A stretch of 64,000 nucleotides of DNA from Papilionanthe hookeriana x Papilionanthe teres. Lineage: Eukaryota > Streptophyta > Magnoliopsida > Asparagales > Orchidaceae. The stretch covers positions 70,592,783 to 70,656,782 of the forward strand of contig CM040427.1 in the NCBI GenBank assembly GCA_022702705.1, given 5' to 3'. The translations under genes and the position numbers were made by a program. A model generated the notes under the pieces. That model was not told the DNA's origin. It was given only the letters and a program-made list of their open reading frames with translations, and did not search any database. Every line of letters begins with the position of its first letter. Within the stretch, counting starts at the first letter, position 1. This document shows positions 35,301 to 46,959 of this stretch, in pieces.

Positions 35301-38300
35301 AGCTTGTAAGCCAGGTTAGCCACTCATACAAGAGTAGTTCTGCAACATACGCTTCACGGAAAAATAAAACTTAAAGACATGAATATGTAATAATTGAATG
35401 CTTAAGAGTATCAAAATCTAAATACTTGCATAAGCAGCTTGATTACATCAAATTAAGTGAACAAGCATGATGAAACAGATTACAACACAAGACATACTCA
35501 ACATATGCCAGCATTCATAGCCTATAAACACTAAATGTTGGCTGCAGGTAGATGACACTTCGGAACAGATTAAGGACTTCAAATCTTCAATACACAAAGA
35601 TGTACGTTCTTAAATACCACTGAAGCTCTTTTACTATTTTTTCCTATGACCACCGATTATTCATTTTAAATAGTAAAAAAAAAATTTCCCTTTCTTGACA
35701 ACCATAAAGGTTGTGTGATGGTTGGAGAAGAAACTTACCCAAAACCATTTCCTAGGAAAGCCTCCACCCCAATTTTTTTCCGAGTAAGATGGAGCATTTT
35801 CAAATTCAAAACGTTCTCCATCCCATTCAATCCAACCTGTGGAATGTCAATGAATGTTTGGATAGACTCGAAAAAATACACAACAATCTTACCACATAAA
35901 TGAATCTAAGATGTTCAGGAAAAAATAAATAAATAAAAAAAACACAAGGTACATGAAAAAAATTTTCATAACCAAAGAAAGTAAAATATGAGCATTAAGT
36001 GGATTATAAGAAATGAAACAGATGGGGAAAATTCTTCCAATGATATGCTTCAACAATTAAAAAAAAACATAGAATAGCATCCATTCCCTTCAAGGGTAAA
36101 GAACTAAATATTACAAGCTAATTAACTACCAGAACTTTGGCTAGCAAAAGCACCAGCCCCCATCTTCAAAATTAAGACCTAGTTTTGATGAGTTAGATTA
36201 TCTTCAGTTCAATCAGATTTCGTTTGTTATTTTTGCACCGTAGTTTATTTAGATCCAAAGTTTAAACCTCTTATGGGAGCAAGCTTCCATTTAATTACCC
36301 CTCCTACTCATGAGAAAACATTCACAATTAAAAGTGGTAAATGTGCTCATTTGTAGGCTATATTTAATATTTGTTCCAATTGAATTAATGGGGGATGAAA
36401 GTAGACCCGATCAAGATCTAATGATTTTATCATCACAAGAATACCATTGTTCCTAGTTTATCAATGCTACAGATACTTAAGCCATAATATCGAAAGAATT
36501 TGATTAGCATCAATTGGTTGCCTCCGCTTAGGTATCAAGAGCATACTCAGGGAAATATAGATTTTAGCTATTTAGGATTTAATTATCTTAGAAGGCATGC
36601 TATTCTGAATGGTAACCCAAATATAAGTTTGGTTAGGACTTGTATTCACTCGAAGGCCTATCTTTAATTGTGAAGAAGTGATAAAGAAGAGCAAAAGCTC
36701 AAAACAGTCTCCCATGATAAAAAAGTGATTTAGTCGTGGAATTTTAAAATGCTCATCTTTAGTCCCAGACTATTGAGAATTGATCCCAATTAGTCCCTAG
36801 GCCGAATTTAATGGTTAAAGTAAACACTGCCCATTAACTTTGAGGGTATTTTAGGAATAGAAATTTTAGATGAAATTTTTATTTTATCACCACTCTTTTA
36901 ATATAAAATAAATTATTTAAATTTATGAATGAGTAATTCTTTTTGTTATTATATAAATAATCATATATAATCATTCAATACTTACATATACATCTATTCA
37001 GGATTATTTATTAATTAAACTAATTAATAAATATTATAATTTTATTAGATTAATTAAATTTTAATATGTGATTTCTTTTTTACTAATTAGCTATTAAATA
37101 GTATATTACATTTATTTAATTTAATTAATTTGGTAAAATATTAACTAATCACTCGTTATTAATCAATTAAATTAATGAAAATAAACTTACATGAAATTAA
37201 ATTAAAGCCACAAACCTATCTTCCCCTTCCCCTCTCCTGCTCAATACCCTCACCGACATCCCTCTCTCTCGGTCGGTTTAAACCAAAAGCATCATAATTG
37301 AGATCGAACTCTCGCGATACAATCACGATTAGAGCTAGCTGGGAAGGCAATGATGAGATAGTAGCATACGAAGACCACCAATTTTCCATCTTCCTACTTT
37401 CGTTCCACTTTTACATGAAACCACTGCGGAGCACGACCCTTGTCTTTCTCCCTCTATTTACCACCAGCCTTCAAGCACTTCAACTACCTAAATTTGACAA
37501 ATCCATTTTCAAATGGGATTTAATAAATAATGGATTTTAAGGCAAAATAGATGAATCGAGAATTAAGAAATTGTAGGATTTAAAGATGTCATTTTTATGG
37601 TTTGGTTAGGTTAAATCCTAATGAAAAGTATAGTCCCATCAATGTTGCTCTATTTGGTTCCAGCCGAGCCTTCTCGAGGTCGAACCAATACGGCGGGTCG
37701 AAGAGCAGTTTCATCGCAGTTACTGAAGCTCAAATCAGTAGCAGCAGAATCAACGAAACAGAGCAGCGGCGAAGTAGCCACAAAGAAGCGAAAGTCTAGG
37801 GAGACGACATGATGAAGCAACAAGTTTGGATGATCTTTCGTAAATATAATTTGTTAAATTGACTAATTTACCCTCAATTGGTCCCACAACACCATTATAT
37901 TAAACAAAAAATTTAATTTAGGACTAATATGGATCAATTTTCAATAGTTTAGGACTAGCATGATGCTTTTTAACACTTCAAAACAAAATTGATCAGTTGT
38001 TGAAAGTTGGAATACTTTTGGGCTTTTGCTTTGATAGAGAACATAGCAATACAACAAGATATCTTCTCATGCGACAATTTCTCCACAACAATGGCTATGT
38101 GCCATTATCTCAGTAGCTAAATCAAACAACAATGATTACTAGCAAGTTTGAGGCAAAAGGAGAGATTCTCTTGAAGCATAAGAATCATATTTGTTGAGAT
38201 CACGATGAGAATGATTCCAATTTAAAAATGTTGAGGTTGTTCATATTGATGAGTCTACAAAGATTTTGTTGGCTTGAAGAGAATGGAGATAAGTGGCGAT

Positions 38301-41300
38301 ACTTGAGCTGACTAGGACGTATCCCCCATATTCAATTGGTTGTGAGAGTAAAATGTGACCAGTCTTTTGAGGGTAAATCAATATCATAGTTATAACACTA
38401 TGGAATCACTCTCAAGAGAAGCCAGGGAACAACACTGAATTACTTCAACAAAAATACAAAAGCTTATTAAGGATGTATTTTAGTGTTCTCAATATCATTG
38501 ATGATAAAGAAATTTTAACAAGCATAAAGACAAATTTAACTTTTCATTCCACTTTCGGATTGTTACCAAAATATTCACAACATGATACTACTATATGTGG
38601 CTAAAGTTAAAGACCCTACAAGACTAGCCAAAGAAGAAATAAGAAACATTCTTCGATGCAATTACATGAATTTATTGGTTCGAAAATTCTCGACTCAATT
38701 CTACTTGAGTGGTTCAAGGTCAAATTTTTAGAGGATTAAATGACATCAAATAAGAAATCAGTCAAAAATTTTACTCAACAACAACTACTTCAAAATCTAA
38801 TAGAGATTTGTCATAGTTACAAAACCATATAGTTAATTATCTTTCTTGATAATGAGTGAGAACTGTGAATCAAATTTAGTTGGCTGGATCTAAGATGCTT
38901 TATTTTTGTACCAACAATTTGATTTGCAGAGAATAATACATCAAAGTTATCTTAGGTTAAATGGTGAGGAATGATAAAAGATTTTATCAAGATCTCGTGA
39001 TTTCATCATTTCAGACTATTATAAACCCTAATCTACTTGGAAAAAGAATGAAGTGACCCAATTTGAGAAAAGAATCATTCCCAACAAACATGAGCTTATC
39101 ATACAAGAAACCTGTAAATATAAAAGAAAATACTGTTGAGGATCGATTTTAAGCTAATCTTGGTTAAATGAGGGCTCTATCAAATAAACTTTGCCAACAA
39201 ATCACATTCAAGCTTTGATCATAATTATAATATAGTGATACTGTTGAAATTACAATACTAGCCACCAGGTAAGATGATGTCTGCCACATCTTTACAAGCA
39301 TTAATTTTTAGTGTAATAACATTAATAAAATTGATATAATATGGACTTTTATGAATTTTAGTCAAACTTAAATTTATCATCTTTGGTGGATCAATGGCAA
39401 GGGTGGATAAAAGGCTTCTCCAAGCACAAAGAAACCCATTACTGCTTTTATCTTTTTGATTTTTGTATATTTTTGTTTAAGGGCTTGAGTTAGAATTTTA
39501 TTCCATCAAGAATTTGTTCAGATTATAACCATCATTGAGACAACAGCCTGGATTGTTTTTCTTTTGGAATTCTGGGTCAATTTATGGTTAAAAAATCCCC
39601 TCTACGCATACTGATGAATATCATATCAAAAAAGGTTTAAATATTTAGTTATCTATAAAGGCAGCGGATGTTGATGGGTAGTTTTTTGGTTGGCTTGATG
39701 ATTGAAAATGCTCGTGGATGCTTATATTATTGATAAAAATGAGGCCTTAACTTGTGATAATACTATGCGGATTCCGCGTGCAGATTCTTACAACCAATCT
39801 TTATTTCTCGTTGAATTTATGTTAAGTTTTTTGGAAGGATGCCGTTATGATCACTTTATTTGTCACGACACTTTTTCTTGAAGATTTCTTACACTAAATT
39901 ACTGTTATGAAAAATTTTTCTATTTTGTTTAATTGTTTGAAATATTCTTATCTTTTTTCTGGGACATTTCCTGTTATGAGACAAATTATTTTATGCTGTC
40001 TAGTTTATTTGACAGTATGCAATGAGTAAAACCAAAGAGGTCGGAGTGATCAAGTTTGACGATTTTTCCTGAAGGGCAGTGTATCTCGAGACATATGCCG
40101 TCTCGTTTTTAAAATTAATATTATCATAATTTTAATTGTAATTTTAATAATTTTTTTTCTTTTTTTATCAATAAAAAAACTCACTGTAAAGTGAGGACAG
40201 TTTCAACTTTTTTCTTTACTGTTATGTATTAGTTTTCTGCTTCTGCAATATCGAATATATTGTCAAAACAGTTTTATTACAAACAACATACTTAACGGGA
40301 ACAAAATGATCATTTATCTACAAACAACTGCAAATCAGTTGTTTTCAAACAGCTACCCCAAACAGTCAGTCAGCTTATCAGGATAAGCTACTGATCAGCA
40401 GCTTATCAGGATAAATTGCTTATCTGGATAAGCTGCAGCTGCCCTAAACAAACTCTAAGTAATCGAGGTGGCAAAATTTTTATAATGTAGAGAAGGCATT
40501 ATAAGAAACATAGCTAGTAATTTTGTTTCCATGAAAAGGCTCTACAATGAACCCCTATTTATTGCCAAACAAGATCAAAGGAAATAACTCCAATTATAAT
40601 CCTAACTTCAAGGAAACCAATCTAAATCCTATCAACTTTCTTCACGTGGTCAACCAAGGCCTACTAGGTTAGAGTGATTTATGGAAGGCTCCTTGATTTA
40701 CTCATGCAAGTTACAACTCAGTCTTCTCACTTTCTCCATTCATCCTCTCATGTCCTTTTTCATCTTTTTGAATTTTGGGTGAATCAAGCTCCAAATCCTT
40801 CCCGAGATGTCGTTGACCCCTTATATATAGGTGGGAAAGTTTTGATTCCATTGCCATTCTTACCTTGTATCCAAAATATTCGAATGGTTCTCGAAGATTT
40901 TTCTAATTTTTAAAAAGGTTCGACCAACTTTCTAGAAAGTTCCTTGGAAAATTTAGAAGGCTCTCTATGCTCATATAAAGTTCCAAAAGCTTCTTTTAGA
41001 AGCCTCTATTAATTTGTCCTAAAAATTTGATGTTTATCTTGAATGGGCATTTTTGGTGCTAGAGCCACCATATTAAAATATGACGTGATTATAGACATTT
41101 TAAAAAATATAAAATATTTAATTGTGTTGAGCCAAAAAGATAAATTTTATCAGAAACTAACATATACATATACCAAGGTGCAGAAAAAATATATGCATCT
41201 AGTTTAAAATGTTGGAGAAAAATGTATTGACAATTTGAGTATAGTAACTCCTGTTTTTACTTAGCATCATAATCAAATAATCATTACCCGTTGACAAACC

Positions 41301-42156
41301 GCCTGCCATGCATATTTGCCAATGAGGTTCAAATACAGGAAAAGCAGCTAACCAGCCTGCAGTAGATTTTTGCTTAGATTTCACATCACCCCATCCATAT
41401 ATTGGACGTGTACTATATTCCCAACGAGCGGACTTCACAGTTTGAACATAGGTTGACCTATGAAAAAAAAAATTCAAAAATGCAAATAAAATTAAACGGG
41501 TATCTCAAGAGAGCTTCAAATAATGTTGCAGTCTAGAATGCAAAACAATCATTGCAAGCTGCAAAACATGTTACATGTATAAAAATTCTAAGAAACTATT
41601 CTCATTCATAAGATATTTCTAAAGAGCATGCTCTATTTTTCGCAAGGCGAAAAACATCAAAATAGTCCAACTATTTTCAGGGAGACAAAATAGCACCAGA
41701 CTATCTAAAAAGCCAATCTATTCCCCAGAATTTTTAAATAAGGATAAAATATTCCTCAATCTCTTTAAATGAGGACTAAAATAATCCCATCAAAGGACTA
41801 TTTTGATTCCTATTTAGACAGTTTAGTCCCTTTTACATGATCTATAAGATCATTTTCACCCATGCCAATAGTCAGTGGATCATTTTGATTTTTTTCGCAA
41901 GTTTTAAAGTATAGGAAACAAGAAACAAATACTTTGAATGAAAAAGATTATAAATAATGAAGAATGGCGTTGGCAAGGACTTGCACCTAAAGCTAGTCGT
42001 AAATTTAAAGATTATCATGATTAATTTACATTATCAGACTTACAAGGGATATGAAAAAAAAAACAAGTTTTAAACATGCCTTCCATCATCACGAATAAAG
42101 CCCTGATGCCAAAAGGGGCTGACCTGAAAGCCTTCTAAAACACGCTTACGAAATTC
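20149..42156 (-). CDS. VTE1: Tocopherol cyclase (VTE1), 3' seven exons
   Basis: Joined minus-strand exons 42156-42080, 41457-41288, 35836-35739, 34679-34572, 21407-21291, 21124-20975 and 20322-20149 give one open frame of 297 residues ending in a stop. The product is the C-terminal 60 percent of tocopherol cyclase (family length near 490 residues), which closes the chromanol ring: methyl-phytyl-benzoquinols become delta- and gamma-tocopherol, and plastoquinol-9 becomes plastochromanol. In plants it acts at plastoglobules. Diagnostic segments in order: GFQVSPFWHQGFIRDDGR, ARWEYSTRPIYGWGDV, STAGWLAAFPVFEPHWQ, GWIEWDGERFEF, SYSEKNWGGGFPRKWFW, YEFVPWNGTVSWEISKWGYW, PGTPLRAPTQEAGLVTACRD and the C-terminal FKPPGL. 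Six of the seven exon ends use GT-AG rules; the first visible intron uses a GC donor. The transit peptide and about 190 N-terminal residues are missing from view and probably lie beyond 64000. The reading frame is intact with no premature stop, so the gene is likely functional. Introns are unusually large (13.2 kb and 5.5 kb within; at least 21.8 kb upstream) and packed with transposons. Confidence 0.94.
20975..21124 (-). CDS. VTE1: VTE1 internal exon (GTPLRAPT exon)
   Basis: Exactly 50 codons, phase 0 at both ends. Encodes TTDDPGTPLRAPTQEAGLVT, then ACRDSCYGDLRLQLWEKTSD, a well conserved part of the cyclase. Acceptor AACAG, donor AAG|GTGCTT. Confidence 0.93.
21291..21407 (-). CDS. VTE1: VTE1 internal exon (FVPWNGTVSW exon)
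   Basis: 39 codons, phase 0. Encodes VGIHYEGIFYEFVPWNGTVS and WEISKWGYWHISAENNQNM. Acceptor CTGCAG, donor ATG|GTGATC. It is preceded by the 13.2-kb intron. Confidence 0.93.
21884..22131. mobile_element. Hairpin MITE, intact copy in VTE1 intron
   Basis: Ends ggaggaatttacataccaca and, reversed, ggagaagtttacatgcat. The interior matches 8285-8523 and contains the complete centre (gacaccaaggtgttataagt) that is split between 2403 and 7983. 248 bp, noncoding. Confidence 0.75.
22364..22587. mobile_element. MITE with about 50-bp inverted ends in VTE1 intron
   Basis: Left end aagtgtcaaaataatctcgt, right end reversed aaagtgttaaaatagtctcg, pairing continuing to attttagtccc. 224 bp. Flanking sequence repeats caaa-attaaaat(a/g)gag on both sides, a possible target duplication. 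Long termini suggest a Mutator-like MITE. Confidence 0.65.
23260..23568 (+). pseudogene. LINE endonuclease domain fragment
   Basis: 102-residue open fragment of the AP-endonuclease-like domain with the conserved SQIDY-type motif (here TQIDYFLMRK) and a CKYCKVVPSENLSTQHQLFV segment typical of plant RTE elements. The upstream part of the domain is in the same frame but broken by stops near 23180-23235. Confidence 0.8.
24517..24738 (+). pseudogene. LINE reverse transcriptase fragment
   Basis: 73 residues with the fingers/palm motif MIFIDLEKVYDKVPSVLWRV and KGVDMIYIQVIKDMHS. The downstream catalytic box is at 24882-24893 and is mutated (FAED). Confidence 0.82.
25156..25461 (+). pseudogene. LINE C-terminal fragment
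   Basis: Carries CFYGAECWPLKEKHKIKVSV and AEMRMLREMSGLTFRDKMQN, the region after the RT in RTE elements. The same region of another copy is found at 63279-63488. Confidence 0.8.
26500..29112 (+). repeat. LTR-like dispersed repeat, copy 4, interrupted
   Basis: Has the same order as copy 2: conserved front block, ctataaatagacc at 26842, purine tract, ccgccgaccattgtcgacca, then the 42-bp-type array (27240-27425). After an unrelated insert (27428 to about 28500) the array resumes (28500-28830) and the family tail follows (28840-29112, ending ctctaccgttgtgaatcttg). It lies inside the large VTE1 intron. Confidence 0.55.
27428..28500. mobile_element. Insert in LTR-like copy 4 with PIF-like end and GC-rich cargo
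   Basis: Begins ggacccgtttggggcagctt, like the left end of the PIF-like element at 18741, and has a GC-rich leader-like part (27450-27900). A fragment of the hairpin MITE lies at 27990-28045. The matching right end was not found near 28500, so the right limit is set only by where the host array resumes. Confidence 0.4.
29530..31125. repeat. AT-rich repeat, tandem copy A
   Basis: Runs parallel to 31320-32890: ataacaaacaatcatctaaa, gcatat...catttacat..., aattagaagtaaaagtactc, an AT-rich middle, and a less AT-rich end including ctctcacgatttctt and cctaactgtgatt. No protein domain is visible. Candidate noncoding parts of an LTR element in direct repeat. Confidence 0.6.
31320..32890. repeat. AT-rich repeat, tandem copy B
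   Basis: Direct repeat of 29530-31125, clearly diverged. It ends ctctcacgatttctttcacc then gctcttacctgtgatcaaac. The spacer between copies (31130-31310) contains a ataaccgaaactggggcttg stretch absent from the outer edges. Confidence 0.6.
32886..33340. other. CT-rich stretch with a 23-bp direct repeat
   Basis: The phrase tgtcttctagtcaagttgtt occurs twice (32888 and 32947). The CT-rich sequence that follows contains a 139-residue open frame rich in Ser/Leu/Pro (32915-33334) with no recognised domain; I regard it as chance coding in low-complexity DNA. Confidence 0.35.
33480..33755. repeat. Local direct duplication of about 100 bp
   Basis: The segment ttatttcccaaggatgtaat...ttttctctagcaatta (33487-33572) recurs at 33651-33735 with moderate divergence. 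Noncoding, in the large VTE1 intron. Confidence 0.65.
34572..34679 (-). CDS. VTE1: VTE1 internal exon (VQCNVF exon)
   Basis: 36 codons, phase 0. Encodes VQCNVFKGAVGEVALTAAGG and LRKLSGVADDYENAAL. Acceptor TTGCAG, donor TTG|GTATGC. Confidence 0.93.
35739..35836 (-). CDS. VTE1: VTE1 internal exon (GWIEWDG exon)
   Basis: 98 bases; the first two complete a Gly codon from the exon before. Encodes WIEWDGERFEFENAPSYSEK then NWGGGFPRKWFW, strongly conserved in the family. Acceptor CCACAG, donor TGG|GTAAGT. Confidence 0.94.
36737..37979. mobile_element. TIR element with GC-rich cargo in VTE1 intron
   Basis: About 60-bp imperfect inverted ends: left ttagtcccagactattgaga near 36759, right reversed ctagtcctaaactattgaaa near 37955. 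Between them is an AT-rich stretch and a GC-rich leader-like part (37200-37800) with short open frames but no domain. Long termini and gene-like cargo resemble a Pack-MULE or other non-autonomous Mutator-like element. The target duplication was not resolved. Confidence 0.5.
37985..40195. other. VTE1 intron stretch, unidentified
   Basis: I could not assign any domain. Short peptide-like stretches are broken by many stops on both strands. Probably old retroelement debris. Confidence 0.3.
40200..40455 (-). mobile_element. PIF-like element end in VTE1 intron
   Basis: Read on the minus strand it starts gagtttgtttagggcagctg (after TTA at 40458-40456) and runs through ttatcctgataagct words, aacaactgatttgcag and agataaatgatcatttt. 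These match the ends at 62126-62345 and the right end of 18741-19583. The other end was not found. Confidence 0.6.
41288..41457 (-). CDS. VTE1: VTE1 internal exon (YSTRPIYGWGD exon)
   Basis: 170 bases. Encodes STYVQTVKSARWEYSTRPIY, GWGDVKSKQKSTAGWLAAFP and VFEPHWQICMAGGLSTG. Acceptor CATAG, donor ACGG|GTAATG (phase 1). Confidence 0.94.
41647..41898. mobile_element. MITE with inverted ends in VTE1 intron
   Basis: Left gcgaaaaacatcaaaatagt, right reversed gcgaaaaaaatcaaaatgat. The interior repeats aaaatattcc, aatagcacca and gactatttt words as in the 22364-22587 element. 252 bp, located 190 bp from the nearest VTE1 exon edge. Confidence 0.6.
42080..42156 (-). CDS. VTE1: VTE1 first visible exon
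   Basis: 77 bases, phase 0 at its start and two bases over at its end. Encodes EFRKRVLEGFQVSPFWHQGF then IRDDG; the split codon AG|G gives Arg. Acceptor TTGTAG. The exon is followed by GCATGT, so the donor must be GC for the frame and the family sequence (DDGRS) to be kept. Confidence 0.9.
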
Positions 42157-43084
42157 CTACAAAAATTAAATTAAGCTTGGTCAAAAGCTGAATTAACAGT
42201 GAATATACAAAACAAATGAAGTCAAAATTTTATTCAAATTTATATGTATAAACTAAAGTATTGATAGAAGCATGCATAATAAATTGAATTCATAAGCATG
42301 GCTGTCCTTTCCAGAATTAATCATTGAGAGAAATTCTCACATTATGTTTAGATTCTAAATAGTTTAAGTTTCATGTTTATCTCATGTTTTATTTGATGTG
42401 TTACAAACATCATATTTATTATAATACTTCCTTTCGATAAATTATTATGTGTGATTAGCTCCCAACAACATAAAGAGTTCCTTGGGCTTTATTTAATATA
42501 TTTGTTATACTGAATGAAATCATGATTCCTCACAAAAAACTCAAGCTCTCTCTCCATCAAACCTACCGACCCCTTTCTCACTTTTATCTTAATTAAAAGA
42601 AAAAGAGGCTAAAGGGTTGATTCTACAACAATCGCACAAAATCCTATGCATTCTAACATTCTAACATAAAGCAAAATTAAAAATTGTGCAATGCATCGAA
42701 GCATTTTTCATCCGTGGGACTAGACGTAAGTCTCGAGATGATTTGAGGCATAAGCCTCAAAATCATCAAATTACGTAAAATAGAAAGTACTGAACAAACT
42801 TTAAAGTATAAAATAAAAGTATTGAACAACTTCAAAGAAAAAAAAAAAAAAATCACATATTAAATCACAACCTATTAACAAAGACATATCATATTAACAT
42901 GCCAAGATAATAAGAAATTATAAAATTATGCAATGTAAGAAAAAACATGTTCACATTCAATCATCAAAAAATGCAGTAAGAAGGGTTATACAGACATATA
43001 AAAACATCAAAGTAGGTCGATCCCTGATATTTATGCTTACGTTTTATATATGAGTTTATACTTTATACTTTCTTTTAATTATAT

Positions 43085-44790
43085 CTCTTTCTTTACAACG
43101 ACACCAAAAACTTGATGTCGATGCAAATGAGAGTTTAATCGATATTATTATAAAATGTGATTTTATGCAAGTATACGTATCGTTATCAAGTAATATAGGG
43201 TTTTCTGATTAAGCCCCGAATATCGATTCCACGGAGATCGAGGTTAATCACGGCGGCTTTCAAGAGATTCTAGTCTACAATAACATGCCCTAGCTTAGAA
43301 GGTCGATAAAAGTTCGGTTTTGATTAAATCGTACAATTATCACTAAAATACTACTTCTACTCCTAAACTAAAATACTTAGTGAAAATCAGAAAGTGGGGT
43401 TTGATATATTAAAAGTGCTCTTCCTCATACAATGAAATTAGTGACGTGTAAAAGTAAAACAAGTTGCGAGAGAGATTGCGACAAATAGGAGCAATTATAT
43501 TTTTTACCCTTACTAGAGATGCTATAAAGAACATTGGTTAATCTAAAGTTTGAATAGTTCTGAAGACGGCTAGGCAGGGAAGATACTAACTCTCACTCTA
43601 GAGTTCCCTCTATCCCTCCACTTAGAGGCTAACTTCTCACATCAAAACTTAAAATTATAGACCAAATTAGTGGGCTTTAGCGTGTCACTCTAAATTCCTC
43701 TAATTCTAGACCCTTCAAAGTTTATCTCCCTATTTATTTGCACTCAATTATATGAATTATGTTCTCATTCATACAATCTCATGTGATTCTACCACAGTTG
43801 ATTGAGACAATACCATACCGGTTCTTACATGTTCTCACAACATATTTTAACATGCAAGTTGATCAAATTTACATGTAAATGAAGAACAAAGTAAAATCAT
43901 CACAACATATTCTCACTCTACACAATTCTATATCCTACACATGCATACTAAATCATTGTAAGAGGGAAGAGTAAAGAAAACTACTCACTACACATGGAGA
44001 AATAATAAGAACTTTTCATTGAACAAGACTTTGAAACCATCCAAACAAAGTACTAAATTCAAATTAAAATACAATGAATATACTTGTCTTTGATGAACTT
44101 CAAACTCTCCTTGTATAGCAAAAACAATCTCTTTACAATCTTCTCTGAGAACAAAGTGAAAAGAAAAGTAGAAATCTCACTCTCTCTCTTTCTCTCTCAC
44201 CTTGTCGCCCCATTTGGGCTTTCACCCAAGCCTTCTTATTCTTCTCTAATTCTTCTTCTTCTCTTCTAATTGGTTCTCTCCAGTTCAAGAGTTTAAAGAG
44301 TTTAAAGAGTTATTTATAATTTCCCAATAGGTGCTTAAGTGTCTCTTCAAAAGTGTCCATATTCGATAAATCTTACAAAGGGTGTCATAAGTGTCTCTTC
44401 AATAATAACTCCTAACCGCTCCAAATCCTTCTAGAAAGTCCATTTTTTCATTTCCAAAGAATTCCACAAGAGACACGAAGCACTGCTTAAAAAATGGTCC
44501 AAATCCGATGTATATTCTAGAAGCTATGTCAAAAACCATCACCGGCACCTAAGCGCTGCCAGGCACAGGCACATAAGTATCCGGTTTGGCCCCCATGGCT
44601 CCAGTGTGCCCCGGTTCGACCCGTTTTGCTCCGGTATGCTTTATTTTTGTTTCTTTTGCTCCAATCACTCCAAATTCTTCAATTTGTTGTACCTACAACC
44701 AAATACGCAAGAAAATATACCTTTAAAGTGCAATATCATTATAAAATATAACATAAAAAATAATACATTTTTAGGCGTATCATAGGTCAT
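43085..44790. repeat. Dispersed noncoding repeat (gcaagtatacg family), second copy
   Basis: Contains gcaagtatacgtatcgttat, then aagtaatata, gattccacggagatcg, and near the end the cacctaagcgctgccaggca stretch and aggcgtatca. This parallels 3045-4240. An open frame at 44084-44269 has no domain. Probably an LTR or internal part of a noncoding retroelement. Confidence 0.35.
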
Positions 44791-44799
44791 CATTATAAT

Positions 44800-46955
44800 T
44801 TAGAATAAGTTAACATAATTAGTCTCTCTCTCCAACTCCTATTGACAACTATAGTATGAACATGACAAATAACAAAGGTTAGATTTCAAATCCCATATCA
44901 CTCTCATCACTTGATTTGTCTTTTAAATCATTAATATAATAAATTGCTTTCATCCCTCCCTCATCCTCAGTGATTTTTAATGTTCTCCTATTCCTCATCA
45001 TCTTCAGTTTCAATCTTCTTCCTTTTGCCTAATCATTAATAATCGATAAGAATATTAACTACAGTTTAAAATAATGATTGGTGTTGAAGCTTACAACTTC
45101 AATTATATAAATTCTTCCAAATACTCTTTTTTTTTTAAATTACTTTTGGGCTTAATTTTAGACCTATTGATTTTATTTTTGTCCCCGTTGAAGAAATCAA
45201 CCTAGAGAGATATTGTTGCAAAGCAAATGGTATTGCTTCATTATCATCAACCAAAAATGTAGTGTTTAAGTATTCTAAGTGGACGAAGAATATATGTTGA
45301 GGAGGTTGATGAGTTCCTTGTAAGGAAAAGAAATAGACAAAGGTCGAGGTGGAGGCAAGGACGAAGACTATTAGCCGTTCACGTTAGAAGCTATGATCAT
45401 GTATGAAGGTCGCTCGATCCCAAATGAGTAGAGGCGTGCAAGAGTGGGCATTACTTGAGTAAGTGGGCTATCTTATTATTGTACAAGAACAAAAAACTAG
45501 ATCTAATTAAGCGCCATACAAGAATTAAGTTGAGGTGCGCTCCACATCATGTGAGGTGCACGCCTCAGAAAACACAATTTCAAGCGTAAGCCTCACAACA
45601 ATTTTTACAAAAAGACATTAAATCATTCCTCATATAATGCAATTATAAATTATGGTATAAAAAAATAAATATCAAACTAGGAAAAAATAAGGGTAGTCAC
45701 GACATAGTTGAAAACTTTGACCTTTCAATTTTATTTTGTAAATCCATATGTTAAACAATACTAATGCGAGTTGTGAACAAAATTACCCTACCATTCTTTT
45801 ATGAAAGCTAGAGTTCGTTTCTTATGAGATAAACTAATGTAAGCATAAGAAGAATCTATATTTGTTATTACCAATTTTATTTAGTTCTAAAGATCGAGTC
45901 TTCTTATGGTGCAAACCAAAAAAAATTAATTACCCCTCAATTAGAAAGTTATGAGAACAATAGCCTGAGGAGGTTAGACTCTTTGTATAATGATAATTTG
46001 CCTCTTCATTTAATAATTAATTTCTCTAAGGCATTCATTGTGCCTCGTTATACTACATCATGTTTGTAGAAAATGCATAAAAGGGGTCATGGTAAACCTA
46101 TCAAGCTTCCCTATTCAAATATTTTGTAGAGTATTCCTAATCCAAAAAGTAATGGGTCAATGATTACAAAAAAAAATCATCAAGCAAATGAGCCTTAGAT
46201 TAGAGAATTTGTTGTGAACACAAGAATTCAAAGAGCTTGTGATTTTTTGGCTTGAATTTAGCCTTCACTGTAATTGTTGGGTGAGCTTAAGCTTATTTGA
46301 GAACTCAAAGGATCCAAAGTTAATTATAACCGAGATATTATTTTTGTGCTAGGCATTAGTTCACTTTATTATTAAGAATAAATGTTTATTATATTAAGTG
46401 GATTGAATGACAATGTATTGTGAAATATGTCATATTATAGTTCAAAAGTATTGAGCATAACTAACAATGGCTAAAAGAAATGGCATAGACAAAATAATTG
46501 TAAATTGGTAAAATTTTATTTTTCTTGAAAATGAATTTCTTGTGCATATTATGGGTTATTTATGTAAGGTATGATTAGGGTGACGCAAAATTTATATAAA
46601 GAAGAAGCAATTTAATTTTGCATCACCCCGTAGGGCAATTGTATCTTTTGATGTGTACTAGTACCTTGACAAGATTTCACTATAAGAAAACTAAGAAGTA
46701 ACAAAATATTTTATCGATGAATTATTTTCCTACCTGAAGGCTTTTAGGGAATAATTTGTCGACTACAAGTGCTGCAAGGTTATTTATGAGAACATCATTT
46801 ATTCTATTTATTGACAGAACTTTTACCAAAAATTCATTGTTCTTTTACATTTTTCTTAACATTTCTGCCAAATATTTTTGTTTATCGACCAATAAATCAA
46901 TAGAAGCAACTGTTGACCTTATTTTCAGTGAGATCCTAATTTCTTTCCTTAGAGC
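44800..46955. other. Probable VTE1 upstream intron, unidentified
   Basis: No exon of VTE1 and no recognisable domain on either strand. A cactataagaaaa word at about 46678 resembles a CACTA transposon end, but no partner end was found. Confidence 0.3.
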
Positions 46956-46959
46956 CTAG

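Noticed and set aside
46678..46959. CACTA-like end (cactataagaaaa) and small open frame
   Set aside because: Only one short end-like word; no partner end, target duplication or transposase was found.
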